NCBI RefSeq assembly: GCF_032477075.1
Contig: NZ_JAWDXO010000033.1
Coordinates: 1-50,043, forward strand
Direction: 5' to 3'
Length of the DNA: 50,043 nucleotides
Source of the DNA: Fusobacterium sp.
Lineage (GTDB): Bacteria; Fusobacteriota; Fusobacteriia; Fusobacteriales; Fusobacteriaceae
The notes below the pieces were generated by a model. It did no database searches and was not told the origin of the DNA. It saw only the letters and a list, made by a program, of their open reading frames with translations. Positions 34,969 through 43,659 of this stretch are shown piece after piece (the first letter of the stretch is position 1; each line of letters begins with the position of its first letter). Position numbers and translations under genes: made by a program.

Positions 34969-35821
34969 TTTCATCAACTCCTTCATCAAGTTTCATCTTT
35001 CTATTACTTAATTTCATGAAAATAAATATTGCAATAGATGTTACCAGTATTAATGCCCCTGATATAGTAGATGCTAAAGGCCAATTTCTAGTAACAGTCA
35101 AATGCTGAGCTATTATATTCCCAAGCATAGTGGCTTGTGTTCCTCCAACTAATTTAGGAACAGCATAAGAACCCAATGTAGGAATAAATGTAAATAGAAC
35201 AGCTGTTATTATTCCAGGTTTTATGTTAGGAATAAATATTTTAAAAAATGCCTGTCCATTTGTTGCTCCTAAATCTCTTGCTGCTTCCATTAGAGAAAAA
35301 TCAAACTTTTCTATTACTGCATAAAGAGGAAGTATAGCAAAAGGCAGACTTGTATATACTGATATTACTATAACAGCACCTGTATTATAAAGAAACTGCA
35401 GTGGTTCATTTATTATTCCTATTTTCATAAGAATAGAATTAATAAATCCATTATTACCAAGAAGTGCTATCCATGCATATATCCTTATTAGAAAATTTGT
35501 CCAAAATGGTACAATTACTAAAAACAGCAGCTCTTTTTTATATTTAGATCTAGCTATATAATAAGATGTAGGTATGGATAAGAGAACTGTGAAAACAGTT
35601 ACCAATACAGATATATATGTTGTTTTAAAAAGTATAGTCAGAAAAACTTTATCTGTAAATATATAAAAACTTGCAGTAGACAATTCTAATTCTACTCCAC
35701 CATAAGTTCCTTTCTTTAAAAAAGCATATGCTAATACTATAACCATTGGAATCATAAAAAAGATTATCAGCCATAAAGTTATTGGCAGAGTGTATAAAGT
35801 TCCTAGTTTATTTTTCTTCAC
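34961..35821 (-). CDS. potB: Spermidine/putrescine-type ABC transporter permease
   Basis: 286 residues with about six membrane helices. The EAA loop EAARDLGATNGQAFFKIFIP marks the contact with the ATPase. The C-terminus carries a charged tail. It overlaps potA by 14 bases. Confidence 0.88.
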   Translation of the reverse strand: MKKNKLGTLYTLPITLWLIIFFMIPMVIVLAYAFLKKGTYGGVELELSTASFYIFTDKVFLTILFKTTYISVLVTVFTVLLSIPTSYYIARSKYKKELLFLVIVPFWTNFLIRIYAWIALLGNNGFINSILMKIGIINEPLQFLYNTGAVIVISVYTSLPFAILPLYAVIEKFDFSLMEAARDLGATNGQAFFKIFIPNIKPGIITAVLFTFIPTLGSYAVPKLVGGTQATMLGNIIAQHLTVTRNWPLASTISGALILVTSIAIFIFMKLSNRKMKLDEGVDENE

Positions 35822-36941
35822 CAGTTCTCACCTCTACTAAAAATCCATCATCTGCATCCCAAGATATATAAGCATCTTCATCCCACCAGATAGCTCCTTC
35901 ATCATTATCATCAAAATAAACAGCATGCTGCTTGAATACTTTAAATGGATTTTTTTTATCATTATTAAGCCAAACAAAGTATTTACTTTGAAATCCAGAA
36001 TAAATAACTTCATCTACATATACTTTCAATATGTTATGATTTTCATTTAATTTTTTAGGCATAGTCTTTGATAATTTTATTTTTTCAGGTCTTATTGAAA
36101 CTTGAACATAATCTCCTACTTTTGCTGGTTTATCCATTTCAAAAATAAGTTCTCCTAAATCATCATTTATAAGAGTTGCATATATTTCATTCTGTATTGA
36201 TATTATTCTTCCATCAAAAAAATTATTCTCTCCTATAAAATCAGCTACAAAAGAATCTGCAGGAGCCTCATACACCTCTGCTGGAGTTCCTACTTGCAGT
36301 ACCTTTCCTTCATTCATTACAGCTATTCTGTCAGAAATAGAGAGCGCTTCCTGCTGATCATGTGTTATAAAAATAAATGTTATTCCTACTTCATCATGGA
36401 TAGTGTCCAATTCTATTAAAAGATTTTGCCTCAATTTAGCATCAAGAGCTGACAAAGGCTCATCTAAAAGAAGTACCCCTGGTTTATTTATCAAGGCTCT
36501 GGCTATAGAAACCCTCTGTTGCTGCCCTCCAGATAATTGATTTGGTTTTTTATATATATGTTCATTAAGTCCTACCATTTTAATAAATTTCTTTACTTCT
36601 TCATCAATGGTTGCCTCATCTACTTTTTTTATTCTCAATGGAAATGCTACATTTTCATATACACTCAAGTGCGGGAATAAAGCATATTTTTGAAAAATAG
36701 TATTTACATTTCTTTTATTAGGAGGAAGTGATATTATATTTTCATCTCCTAAATAAATTGCTCCACTATCAGGTTCTATAAATCCAGCTATCATTCTCAA
36801 AAGTGTAGTCTTTCCACATCCTGAAGGTCCTAAAATAGAAAAAAATTCTCCATCTTCTATATTTAAATTGATGTTCTTTAATACTTGAACTCCATCATAA
36901 CTTTTATTGATATTTTCAATTTTAATATCTTTTTTTCTCAA
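35808..36941 (-). CDS. potA: Spermidine/putrescine-type ABC transporter ATPase
   Basis: 377 residues starting at TTG 36941, ten bases after GGAGG; no closer ATG is present. Walker A GPSGCGKTT (about 39), signature LSGGQQQR, Walker B LLLDEPLSALD, H-loop ITHDQ. A C-terminal TOBE domain (about 270-375) follows. First gene of potABC. The substrate-binding gene potD, which usually follows potC, is not here. Confidence 0.92.
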   Translation of the reverse strand: MRKKDIKIENINKSYDGVQVLKNINLNIEDGEFFSILGPSGCGKTTLLRMIAGFIEPDSGAIYLGDENIISLPPNKRNVNTIFQKYALFPHLSVYENVAFPLRIKKVDEATIDEEVKKFIKMVGLNEHIYKKPNQLSGGQQQRVSIARALINKPGVLLLDEPLSALDAKLRQNLLIELDTIHDEVGITFIFITHDQQEALSISDRIAVMNEGKVLQVGTPAEVYEAPADSFVADFIGENNFFDGRIISIQNEIYATLINDDLGELIFEMDKPAKVGDYVQVSIRPEKIKLSKTMPKKLNENHNILKVYVDEVIYSGFQSKYFVWLNNDKKNPFKVFKQHAVYFDDNDEGAIWWDEDAYISWDADDGFLVEVRTGEEK

Positions 36942-37252
36942 TCTTTTTTTACCTCCAATTTTAATCTATTTTTACTTTTATTAATATTTCTTATAATATT
37001 TTTATAAACTTTTCTTAAATATCATCCTAAAGAAAAATTACATCTTTAATTATATCATAATTGAGAATATTTTAAAATAAATTATCCAGAATTCTCTAAC
37101 TTTTTCCAAAAATTACCAAAATAAAAAATAAAATAAGAGTATAATTGAAGAATTTTAGAAAATATGTTATGATATCTTTGAAATTTTTTTTACATAATTT
37201 TTACATTGGATTTATGTCAAATAAAAAATTTATATAATTTGGGAGGAAATTA
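36942..37252. other. Divergent promoter region
   Basis: 311 AT-rich bases between the diverging pot operon and the Na/Pi gene. Both promoters must be inside, but I cannot call one with confidence. Confidence 0.4.
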
Positions 37253-38884
37253 ATGTATTTAGACGTCTTTTTTAAGGTGGTAGGAGGACTGGGACTTTTC
37301 CTTTATGGTATGGAAAATATGTCTTCTGGAATGCAGAAAATAGCTGGAGAAAAATTGAAAAAAACTTTAGCTGCTCTTACTACTAATAGGATAATGGCTA
37401 TTCTTATGGGGATATTTGTAACAGGAATGGCACAATCTTCATCTGTAAGCACTGTTATGACAATAGGTTTTATCAATGCTTCTCTTCTCACTCTTCAGCA
37501 AGGTCTTGGTGTTATTCTTGGAGCTAATATTGGTACTACTATTACTGGATGGCTTTTAGCTCTTAACATTGGTAAATATGGACTCCCAATAGTTGGATTT
37601 GCAGCTATTACATTCATGTTTTTAAAAGGGGAAAAAAGCAGAACTAGAGCTCTTACAATAATGGGGTTTGGATTTATTTTTTTAGGACTTGAATTAATGA
37701 GTACAGGATTAAGTCCATTAAGAACACTTCCTAAATTTATAGAATTATTTCATTCTTTTAAAGCAAATACATTTTTAGGAGTTATAAAAGTTGCGCTTGT
37801 TGGTGCTCTCCTTACTGCTGTTGTCCAATCTTCAGCTGCTACTTTGGGAATCACTATTACATTAGCTGTACAGGGACTTATAGATTATCCTACAGCAGTT
37901 GCTCTTGTTCTTGGAGAAAACGTTGGTACTACAGTTACTGCATTATTTGCTTCTATTGGTGCCAATTCAAATGCTAAAAGAGCTGCTTATGCTCATACTC
38001 TCATCAATATAGTTGGAGTTATATGGGCAACTGTATTATTTAAACCATACTTAAAATTATTAGAAAATTTTTCAGATCCAGCTGTAAATATCTCTACATC
38101 AATAGCTACTGCACATACTATTTTTAATATAGTAAATGTTATTTTATTCATTCCATTTGTTGGCTATCTAGCTAAGTTCTTATGTAAAATTGTTAAAGAT
38201 GATGATAATGGTGTTGTAAAAGTAACTCGTTTAAGCTCTCTGATGGTGACCCTTCCCAATGTTATTATCAGCCAGACTAAAACAGAAATATTAGCAATGG
38301 CTTCTAATATCAAAGAGGTATTCTTTAAACTGGAAGAACTTTATTATGATGATTCCAAATTAGAAGTCTATTGTGAAGAAATAAATGGAATTGAATATAA
38401 ACTTGATCTTTATGAAAAAGAAGTATCTGATGCAAATTTCTCCATACTTAATAAAGGACTGCAAGCATCTTATGTAGAACAAACAAGAGGAAATCTTATT
38501 ACATGTGATGAATATGAAACTATCAGTGATTACCTTGCAAGAGTATCCAATGGACTTAGAAGGCTGAAATCTGATGATATTCTCCTTACTGATGTAAAAA
38601 AAGAAACTCTTCAAAAACTTAATAGTATGGTTTTTGATTTTTTCGATGACATAAATAAAGCCTATGATACAAATAATAAAGAACTCTTCATTGTTTCTAT
38701 TAAGAAATACACAGCTATAAAGAATCTCTATAAAGAAGCAAGAAATGAACATTTTGCCAATGAAGCTACTAATAATGATATAATGCCTTCTAAGTTAAGT
38801 ACTGGGTATATGGATATTCTAAACTATTATAGAAGAGCTACTGACCATATTTATAATATAATTGAACACTATGCAAAAATTTGA
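37253..38884 (+). CDS. Na+/phosphate cotransporter (NptA/PNaS-like) with PhoU-like tail
   Basis: 543 residues, RBS TGGGAGGAAA. The membrane part (1-315) has two inverted repeats with the QSS motifs GMAQSSSVSTVM and AVVQSSAATLGIT, and NIGTT / NVGTTVT. The C-terminal cytoplasmic part (about 330-543) is helical and PhoU-like. It should import phosphate with sodium. A terminator follows. Confidence 0.92.
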   Translation: MYLDVFFKVVGGLGLFLYGMENMSSGMQKIAGEKLKKTLAALTTNRIMAILMGIFVTGMAQSSSVSTVMTIGFINASLLTLQQGLGVILGANIGTTITGWLLALNIGKYGLPIVGFAAITFMFLKGEKSRTRALTIMGFGFIFLGLELMSTGLSPLRTLPKFIELFHSFKANTFLGVIKVALVGALLTAVVQSSAATLGITITLAVQGLIDYPTAVALVLGENVGTTVTALFASIGANSNAKRAAYAHTLINIVGVIWATVLFKPYLKLLENFSDPAVNISTSIATAHTIFNIVNVILFIPFVGYLAKFLCKIVKDDDNGVVKVTRLSSLMVTLPNVIISQTKTEILAMASNIKEVFFKLEELYYDDSKLEVYCEEINGIEYKLDLYEKEVSDANFSILNKGLQASYVEQTRGNLITCDEYETISDYLARVSNGLRRLKSDDILLTDVKKETLQKLNSMVFDFFDDINKAYDTNNKELFIVSIKKYTAIKNLYKEARNEHFANEATNNDIMPSKLSTGYMDILNYYRRATDHIYNIIEHYAKI

Positions 38885-38894
38885 TTTAAATACT

Positions 38895-38923
38895 AACAGC
38901 TGTCCTGTGGCAGCTGTTTTTTT
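38895..38923 (+). terminator. Terminator of the Na/Pi gene
   Basis: AACAGCTG pairs with CAGCTGTT (8 bp), then seven Ts. Confidence 0.85.
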
Positions 38924-39027
38924 ATCTGCAACTTTAATTTGACAAATTATAAAGCAAAATTGATTGAGTGCAACTATTAAATATAGTAAAATATAATTAT
39001 TATAAAACATATTTAAGGGGGTATTTT

Positions 39028-39657
39028 ATGAAAAGCATATTATCACAGGAAACAATAAGTAATTTAGAACAAATGGATTATCTTGAAGATATTTTAAAAA
39101 CTGTATATTCTGGAATAGATAAAGGACTTTATACAGAAGAGGAAATGGAAAATGATCTTGAAGCAGTTTTGTGGCTTGCTTATGCTTATATTAATTATGA
39201 TACTTACTCTGCATATCTGAAAGCTGAAAGATTATTAAAAAAAGTTGAAAAACAAGGTGGAAAAAATGGAGTTTGGTGCTATCGTTATGCTTCATCTCTT
39301 TTATTCTTAAAAAAATATGAATTAGCCCTGAGGTATTGTGAACAAGCAACTGAAAATGACCCTGAGTATCCTTGGGGATGGCTGCTTCTAGCAAAAATGT
39401 ATTATAAGTTTAATGAAAAAGAAAAAGCTTTTAAAGCTATAGAAAATGGATTGAAACTTGTTCCTAATGATTATGAATTTACCACTTTGAAAAAAGAAAT
39501 AGAAGATGGAGAAAGTTTTTCAAAAATAATAAATCATTATATTGATGAAGAATATGATAAATCTCGTACAGATGAAGAAGACAGATTAGAAAGATTAGAG
39601 AAAGAAATTTCTGAGTACAGAAAAAGATATGAAGGCCGAGCAAAACAAAAATGTTAA
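39028..39657 (+). CDS. TPR-repeat protein
   Basis: 209 residues from ATG 39028, preceded by TAAGGGGG. A cytoplasmic helical protein with about two to three tetratricopeptide units: RYASSLLFLKKYELALRYCE, then PWGWLLLAKMYYKFNEKEKA. The C-terminal 40 residues are charged coiled coil. Probably a protein-interaction scaffold; partners unknown. Confidence 0.75.
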   Translation: MKSILSQETISNLEQMDYLEDILKTVYSGIDKGLYTEEEMENDLEAVLWLAYAYINYDTYSAYLKAERLLKKVEKQGGKNGVWCYRYASSLLFLKKYELALRYCEQATENDPEYPWGWLLLAKMYYKFNEKEKAFKAIENGLKLVPNDYEFTTLKKEIEDGESFSKIINHYIDEEYDKSRTDEEDRLERLEKEISEYRKRYEGRAKQKC

Positions 39658-39842
39658 GCTTTAAAAAGGAACACCACAAGTTTCAATGTCTCAACTACTA
39701 AAAAATCTTTTTAATTTTTTAATATAATATCCTTGTATTATAAGACAGTTAAAATAATCAAGAATAAAGTATTTTTCAATACTTAAAATAAATATCAGAA
39801 TAAAAATTAGTAACAATCTATAAAATGATTCCTACTTTTTAT

Positions 39843-39896
39843 AAAAAAAGAGGTTGTAGAAATCAGTAAAATAAATTAACGATTTCCAACAACCTC
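39843..39896 (-). terminator. Terminator of the CoA-disulfide reductase gene
   Basis: Minus strand: GAGGTTGT with ACAACCTC, extended by an inner GGAAATC/GATTTCT-type stem, and a run of Ts. Confidence 0.75.
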
Positions 39897-39911
39897 ATCT
39901 TTTATTTATAG

Positions 39912-41255
39912 TTATTTAGCCAAATTCCCTGCAACATTTAAAAGATCCCAAGGTCGTGAAAACGGTGGAGCATAACATAAATCCAAATATGCAAGTTCAT
40001 CTGTTGTCATTCCTTTATCAATACCTGCCGCTAACACATCTACTCTTAATACAGCTCCTTTTTTTCCGATAAGCTGCCCTCCTAAAATTTTCTTAGTATC
40101 TGCCTCATAAATAATTTTTACATAAAGATCCTCTTGTCCTGGATAATAAGAAGTTTGATTTTTATCATGTATAAATACAGACTTGTAATTTATTCCCATT
40201 TTTTCTGCTTCATCTGATGATAAACCAGTTCTTCCTGCTTCCAAATCTAAAACTTTTATTGCTGCTGAACCTAATGTTCCTTTAAATTCTTTATCTTTTC
40301 CAGCAAGATTTTCTCCAACTACTCTTCCTATTTTATTTGATGTAGTAGCCAATGGAATGTACACATTTTCTTTTTTTAATTTATGATAAACAGTTGCACA
40401 ATCTCCAGCTGCATAAATATCTTTTATACTGCTTCTTCCTCTTTCATCTATAACTATTGCACCATTTTTTAAAGTCTCAATTCCAGTACCATCTAAAAAT
40501 TTTGTATTAGGTCTCACTCCTGTTGCTAAAACAACTATATCTGCAGGATAAACTCCTTTATTAGTCCTTACTTCAGAAACTTTACCACTTTTTCCTTCAA
40601 ATTCAGAAACAGATTCACCTAAATTCAGAAATACATCTTTATGCCCTCTTATTTCTTTCTCCATTATATCTGTCATCTCTTTATCAAAGCTTCCTGGAAT
40701 AACCCTATCATCCAATTGAATTATTCTTACCTCTTTATTCAAATTAACAGCTGCTTCTGCTACTTCCAATCCTATATATCCTGCTCCTATTATTACTACT
40801 CTTTTATTTTCTGATTCCATCATAGCTTTTTTTAAAACAATCCCGTCAGAGAATTCTTTCAAAGTAAACACATTTTCTAAATCTATATTTTTAATTGGAG
40901 GTTTTACAGCAGAGGCTCCAGTTGTAATTATTAATTCATCATATTTATCTTTAAATATTTCTTCTGTGGTTAAATTTTTTACTGAAATTTCTTTTTTTTC
41001 AATATCCACTCCAATAACTTCATGTTTCATTTTTATAGTTATTCCTTCTTTTTGAAATTCTTCTAAAGATTTTGCTATCATTCTTTTTGGATCATCATAA
41101 AAATTTCCTACATAATATGGAAGTCCGCAACTCCCCCATGAAATTATATCAGTCATTTCATATACAGTTATCTCAAGGTCTTTTTTCTCTCTTTTAGCTT
41201 TTGAAGCAGCACTCATTCCTGCTGCTACTCCTCCTACTATTATTATTTTTTTCAT
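39912..41255 (-). CDS. CoA-disulfide reductase / FAD-dependent disulfide oxidoreductase
   Basis: 447 residues, RBS GAGGGGATG. N-terminal FAD site IVGGVAAGMSAASKA, redox-active single Cys43 in SWGSCGLPYY, NAD(P)H site VVIIGAGYIGLE, second FAD motif IYAAGDCA and C-terminal dimer domain. The single cysteine is the signature of CoA-disulfide reductases and NADH oxidases. It would keep CoA thiol reduced or handle oxygen stress. It stands 128 bases from the divergent cysteine desulfurase-like gene. Confidence 0.9.
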   Translation of the reverse strand: MKKIIIVGGVAAGMSAASKAKREKKDLEITVYEMTDIISWGSCGLPYYVGNFYDDPKRMIAKSLEEFQKEGITIKMKHEVIGVDIEKKEISVKNLTTEEIFKDKYDELIITTGASAVKPPIKNIDLENVFTLKEFSDGIVLKKAMMESENKRVVIIGAGYIGLEVAEAAVNLNKEVRIIQLDDRVIPGSFDKEMTDIMEKEIRGHKDVFLNLGESVSEFEGKSGKVSEVRTNKGVYPADIVVLATGVRPNTKFLDGTGIETLKNGAIVIDERGRSSIKDIYAAGDCATVYHKLKKENVYIPLATTSNKIGRVVGENLAGKDKEFKGTLGSAAIKVLDLEAGRTGLSSDEAEKMGINYKSVFIHDKNQTSYYPGQEDLYVKIIYEADTKKILGGQLIGKKGAVLRVDVLAAGIDKGMTTDELAYLDLCYAPPFSRPWDLLNVAGNLAK

Positions 41256-41383
41256 AATACATCCCCTCTCTTAATGCATATATTTCTTTTATTATTCAAT
41301 TTAAAACAGCTTTTTCCTTTTCTTGATTATAATTTCCATTTTCTTTTTTATAATGATATAATATTAAAATAATACAATTACCC

Positions 41384-42556
41384 ATGGAGATGATTATCAT
41401 AGACAAAAAAATTTATTATTTTGATAATTCTGCAACTTCTTTTCCAAAACCTGAATCTGTTTATAAAAGTGTTGAACAAGCTATCAGATTTTATGGTGCT
41501 AATCCTGGGAGAGGAGGCCATAGAATGACTGTGGAGGCTTCTAAAGCTATTTATGAAACAAGAGAAAAAATTGCTGCTCTTTTCAATATTAAAAATCCTC
41601 TTCAAATAGCTTTTACTTATAATTCCACATATGCTTTAAATTTCGCTGTAAAAGGTATTATTCCAAAAAATTCTCATATAATTACTACTTCTCTTGAACA
41701 TAATTCTGTTTTAAGACCAATTTTTTATGAAAAAGATGAAAACAATGCTCACATATCTATTATATCCCCTTCTGAAGATGGAAATATCCATTCTGAAAAT
41801 ATTATAAATGCTATGACTTCTGAAACAAAAGCTGTTATTCTTACACATATGTCAAATGTCACTGGTGCTATAATTGATTTACTTCCAGTTACCACAGAAG
41901 CAAGAAAAAGAAATATTCTAACAATAGTAGATGCTTCACAAAGTGCTGGTTTTTTAGACATAGATGTAGAAAAGTTAAAAATAGATGTACTCTGTTTTAC
42001 TGGTCATAAATCTTTATTTGGATTACAGGGAACAGGAGGAATATATATCAGAGATGGAATTAAAATTTCTCCTGTAATTGAAGGTGGTACTGGCAGTTTC
42101 TCAAAAATGAAAAGACAGCCTCTTTCAATGCCAGAAGCTCTTGAAGCAGGAACTCTTAACACTCCCAGTATAATAAGCCTTGGAGCTGGAATAGATTTTC
42201 TGAATTCTGTTGGTTTGGAAAATATAAGAAAACATGAAAATAATCTTACAAAAAAATTTATAGAGGGATTAAAAAATATAAAAGAAATAATAATTTATGG
42301 TCCAGAAAAAAGAGGACCAGTTGTTACTCTAAATATTACAGGAATTGATTCTGGAGATCTTGCTGCTTATCTTGATGAAGAATATGGTATTCTTACAAGA
42401 GCAGGTATTCATTGTGCTCCCTTAGCCCATGAAACTATGAAATCAGGTGAAAATGGAGGAGTTAGATTTTCTTTTGGATACTTTAATACAGAAGAAGATA
42501 TCAATTATGCTGTTAATATTCTTAAAAATATAGTTTATGATCTTGAAAGTATTTAA
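41384..42556 (+). CDS. Cysteine desulfurase-like class V aminotransferase
   Basis: 390 residues. PLP-Lys209 sits in CFTGHKSLFG; YYFDNSATSFPKP and GRGGHRMT at the N-terminus and RAGIHCAPLAHETM with the sulfur-accepting Cys at about 360 are present. It is the SufS/Csd type and should release sulfur from cysteine. The start is uncertain: ATG 41384 lacks a good RBS, and GGAG lies inside the next ATG's context, so a start a few codons later is possible. No iron-sulfur scaffold gene is adjacent. Confidence 0.88.
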   Translation: MEMIIIDKKIYYFDNSATSFPKPESVYKSVEQAIRFYGANPGRGGHRMTVEASKAIYETREKIAALFNIKNPLQIAFTYNSTYALNFAVKGIIPKNSHIITTSLEHNSVLRPIFYEKDENNAHISIISPSEDGNIHSENIINAMTSETKAVILTHMSNVTGAIIDLLPVTTEARKRNILTIVDASQSAGFLDIDVEKLKIDVLCFTGHKSLFGLQGTGGIYIRDGIKISPVIEGGTGSFSKMKRQPLSMPEALEAGTLNTPSIISLGAGIDFLNSVGLENIRKHENNLTKKFIEGLKNIKEIIIYGPEKRGPVVTLNITGIDSGDLAAYLDEEYGILTRAGIHCAPLAHETMKSGENGGVRFSFGYFNTEEDINYAVNILKNIVYDLESI

Positions 42557-42572
42557 TTTTTTAAAAAAAGTA

Positions 42573-42601
42573 TTGCATAAAAAGAAAATATATGGTATTA
42601 T
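42573..42601 (+). promoter_or_regulatory. Promoter of first tRNA-Ala
   Basis: TTGCAT at 42573, 17-base spacer, TATTAT at 42596. The tRNA follows about 90 bases later. Confidence 0.6.
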
Positions 42602-42698
42602 AATTCTTGTGTCAAACAAGAATATTTTAGATAGAAATTGTTATTTTTTTAATCTAAATATAGTAAGTTGGATCTTTCTTTACAATTTTTGAACATTT

Positions 42699-42774
42699 GG
42701 GGATATAGCTCAGCTGGGAGAGCGACGCACTTGCACTGCGTAGGTCAGCGGTTCGATCCCGCTTATCTCCACCA
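42699..42774 (+). tRNA. tRNA-Ala (TGC)
   Basis: 76 bases with encoded CCA. Anticodon stem ACGCA/TGCGT with loop CTTGCAC, so the anticodon is TGC. The T loop GTTCGATCC and acceptor pairing are normal. Confidence 0.97.
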
Positions 42775-42775
42775 T

Positions 42776-42794
42776 GCCTAGATAGCTCAGTTGG
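42776..42794 (+). pseudogene. Truncated tRNA 5' fragment
   Basis: GCCTAGATAGCTCAGTTGG is the acceptor 5' strand and start of the D arm of a tRNA, but the sequence continues straight into a terminator. The same 19 bases follow the second tRNA-Ala at 43077. Confidence 0.75.
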
Positions 42795-42797
42795 CTC

Positions 42798-42829
42798 AAC
42801 ACTTCTTACTTTAAGAAGTGTTTTTTTTT
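42798..42829 (+). terminator. Terminator after first tRNA unit
   Basis: AACACTTCTT, 5-nt loop, AAGAAGTGTT and a run of Ts. Confidence 0.9.
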
Positions 42830-42873
42830 ATTTCCTATCCATAAATTTGAATCAAAAAATATCAAAAAAATCA

Positions 42874-42902
42874 TTGACAGAAAATATCTTTTATGATATC
42901 AT
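42874..42902 (+). promoter_or_regulatory. Promoter of tRNA-Gly/tRNA-Ala unit
   Basis: TTGACA at 42874, 17-base spacer, TATCAT at 42897, 14 bases before tRNA-Gly. Confidence 0.75.
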
Positions 42903-42916
42903 AGTTCTTGTGTCAA

Positions 42917-42992
42917 GCGGGATTAGCTCAGTTGGTAGAGCGTCAGCCTTCCAAGCTGAATGTCGCGAGTTCGAACCTCGTTTCCCGCTCCA
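42917..42992 (+). tRNA. tRNA-Gly (TCC)
   Basis: 76 bases with encoded CCA. Anticodon stem TCAGC/GCTGA with loop CTTCCAA gives TCC. The acceptor is GCGGGAT with TTCCCGC, leaving a T-T mismatch at position 7:66. Confidence 0.95.
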
Positions 42993-42999
42993 AAACACT

Positions 43000-43075
43000 G
43001 GGGATATAGCTCAGCTGGGAGAGCGACGCACTTGCACTGCGTAGGTCAGCGGTTCGATCCCGCTTATCTCCACCA
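43000..43075 (+). tRNA. tRNA-Ala (TGC), second identical copy
   Basis: Identical to 42699-42774, seven bases after tRNA-Gly. Confidence 0.97.
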
Positions 43076-43076
43076 T

Positions 43077-43095
43077 GCCTAGATAGCTCAGTTGG
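43077..43095 (+). pseudogene. Truncated tRNA 5' fragment, second copy
   Basis: Same 19 bases as 42776-42794; the identity of the two units runs for 98 bases from the tRNA-Ala start, then diverges. Confidence 0.75.
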
Positions 43096-43107
43096 CTATT
43101 TGTATTT

Positions 43108-43138
43108 AACGCTTCTTAAAATTAAGAAGCGTTTTTTT
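43108..43138 (+). terminator. Terminator after second tRNA unit
   Basis: AACGCTTCTTAA pairs with TTAAGAAGCGTT, then Ts. Confidence 0.9.
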
Positions 43139-43215
43139 TATTTTACTTGCTTGACTTACAATTTTAAAATATAATAGAAAATAAGAATAAATAATAATAA
43201 CAGGTGGTGAAATTA

Positions 43216-43284
43216 ATGAAATCAGAAAGAAGAAATATTGCTTTACTCTATGCAGAGTCAGTGCTTCCAGTGGTATTTGCATAG
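43216..43284 (+). CDS. Putative 22-residue leader peptide
   Basis: ATG 43216 follows AGGTGGTGAAATTA, a fair RBS. The frame reads MKSERRNIALLYAESVLPVV then FA and stop, and its stop lies in the right arm of the inverted repeat at 43241-43291. The peptide may act only as a regulator of the gene at 43350; it could also be chance. Confidence 0.4.
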   Translation: MKSERRNIALLYAESVLPVVFA

Positions 43285-43291
43285 AGTAAAG
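43241..43291 (+). repeat. 14-bp perfect inverted repeat (hairpin) upstream of CD3324-family gene
   Basis: CTTTACTCTATGCA at 43241 pairs with TGCATAGAGTAAAG at 43278 around a 23-nt loop. No T run follows, so it is not a simple terminator. Confidence 0.75.
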
Positions 43292-43349
43292 TTTACTGGA
43301 TAATTGGTTCTGCAACTTAGAAATAAAAAAACTAAGGAGTGAAACCGGA

Positions 43350-43613
43350 ATGAAATATATAAATGCAGATATAATATTGCCAGAATATTTAATACAAAAA
43401 CTTCAAGAGTATGCTCAAGGAAAATACATATATATTCCTATAAAAAAAGGAAAATATAAAAAATGGGGTGAAGTATCTGGTTATAAAAAAGAAATAGAAG
43501 AAAGAAATAAAAAGATAAATAAAGAATATCGCAATGGTATATCTGTTTCAGATCTTTCTAAAAAATACTATCTTTCTGTTTCTGGCATTAGAAAAATACT
43601 TTATAAAAAATAA
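43350..43613 (+). CDS. CD3324-family small HTH-type protein
   Basis: 87 residues, RBS CTAAGGAGTG. I recognise the family by MKYINADIILPEYLIQKLQE, QGKYIYIP, WGEVSGYKKEI and a C-terminal SDLSKKYYLSVSGIRKIL, which reads as a helix-turn-helix. Members are common in clostridia and are thought to bind nucleic acid, with no experimental role that I know. A hairpin with a possible leader peptide lies just upstream. Confidence 0.8.
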   Translation: MKYINADIILPEYLIQKLQEYAQGKYIYIPIKKGKYKKWGEVSGYKKEIEERNKKINKEYRNGISVSDLSKKYYLSVSGIRKILYKK

Positions 43614-43659
43614 ATATACAATAAAATATTTATAATAATTTAATTACAAAGGATTAAAA

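Noticed and set aside
43106..43315. Minus-strand open frame of 69 codons over the tRNA terminator and hairpin
   Set aside because: It covers a terminator, the leader ORF and an inverted repeat, and has no RBS or family similarity.
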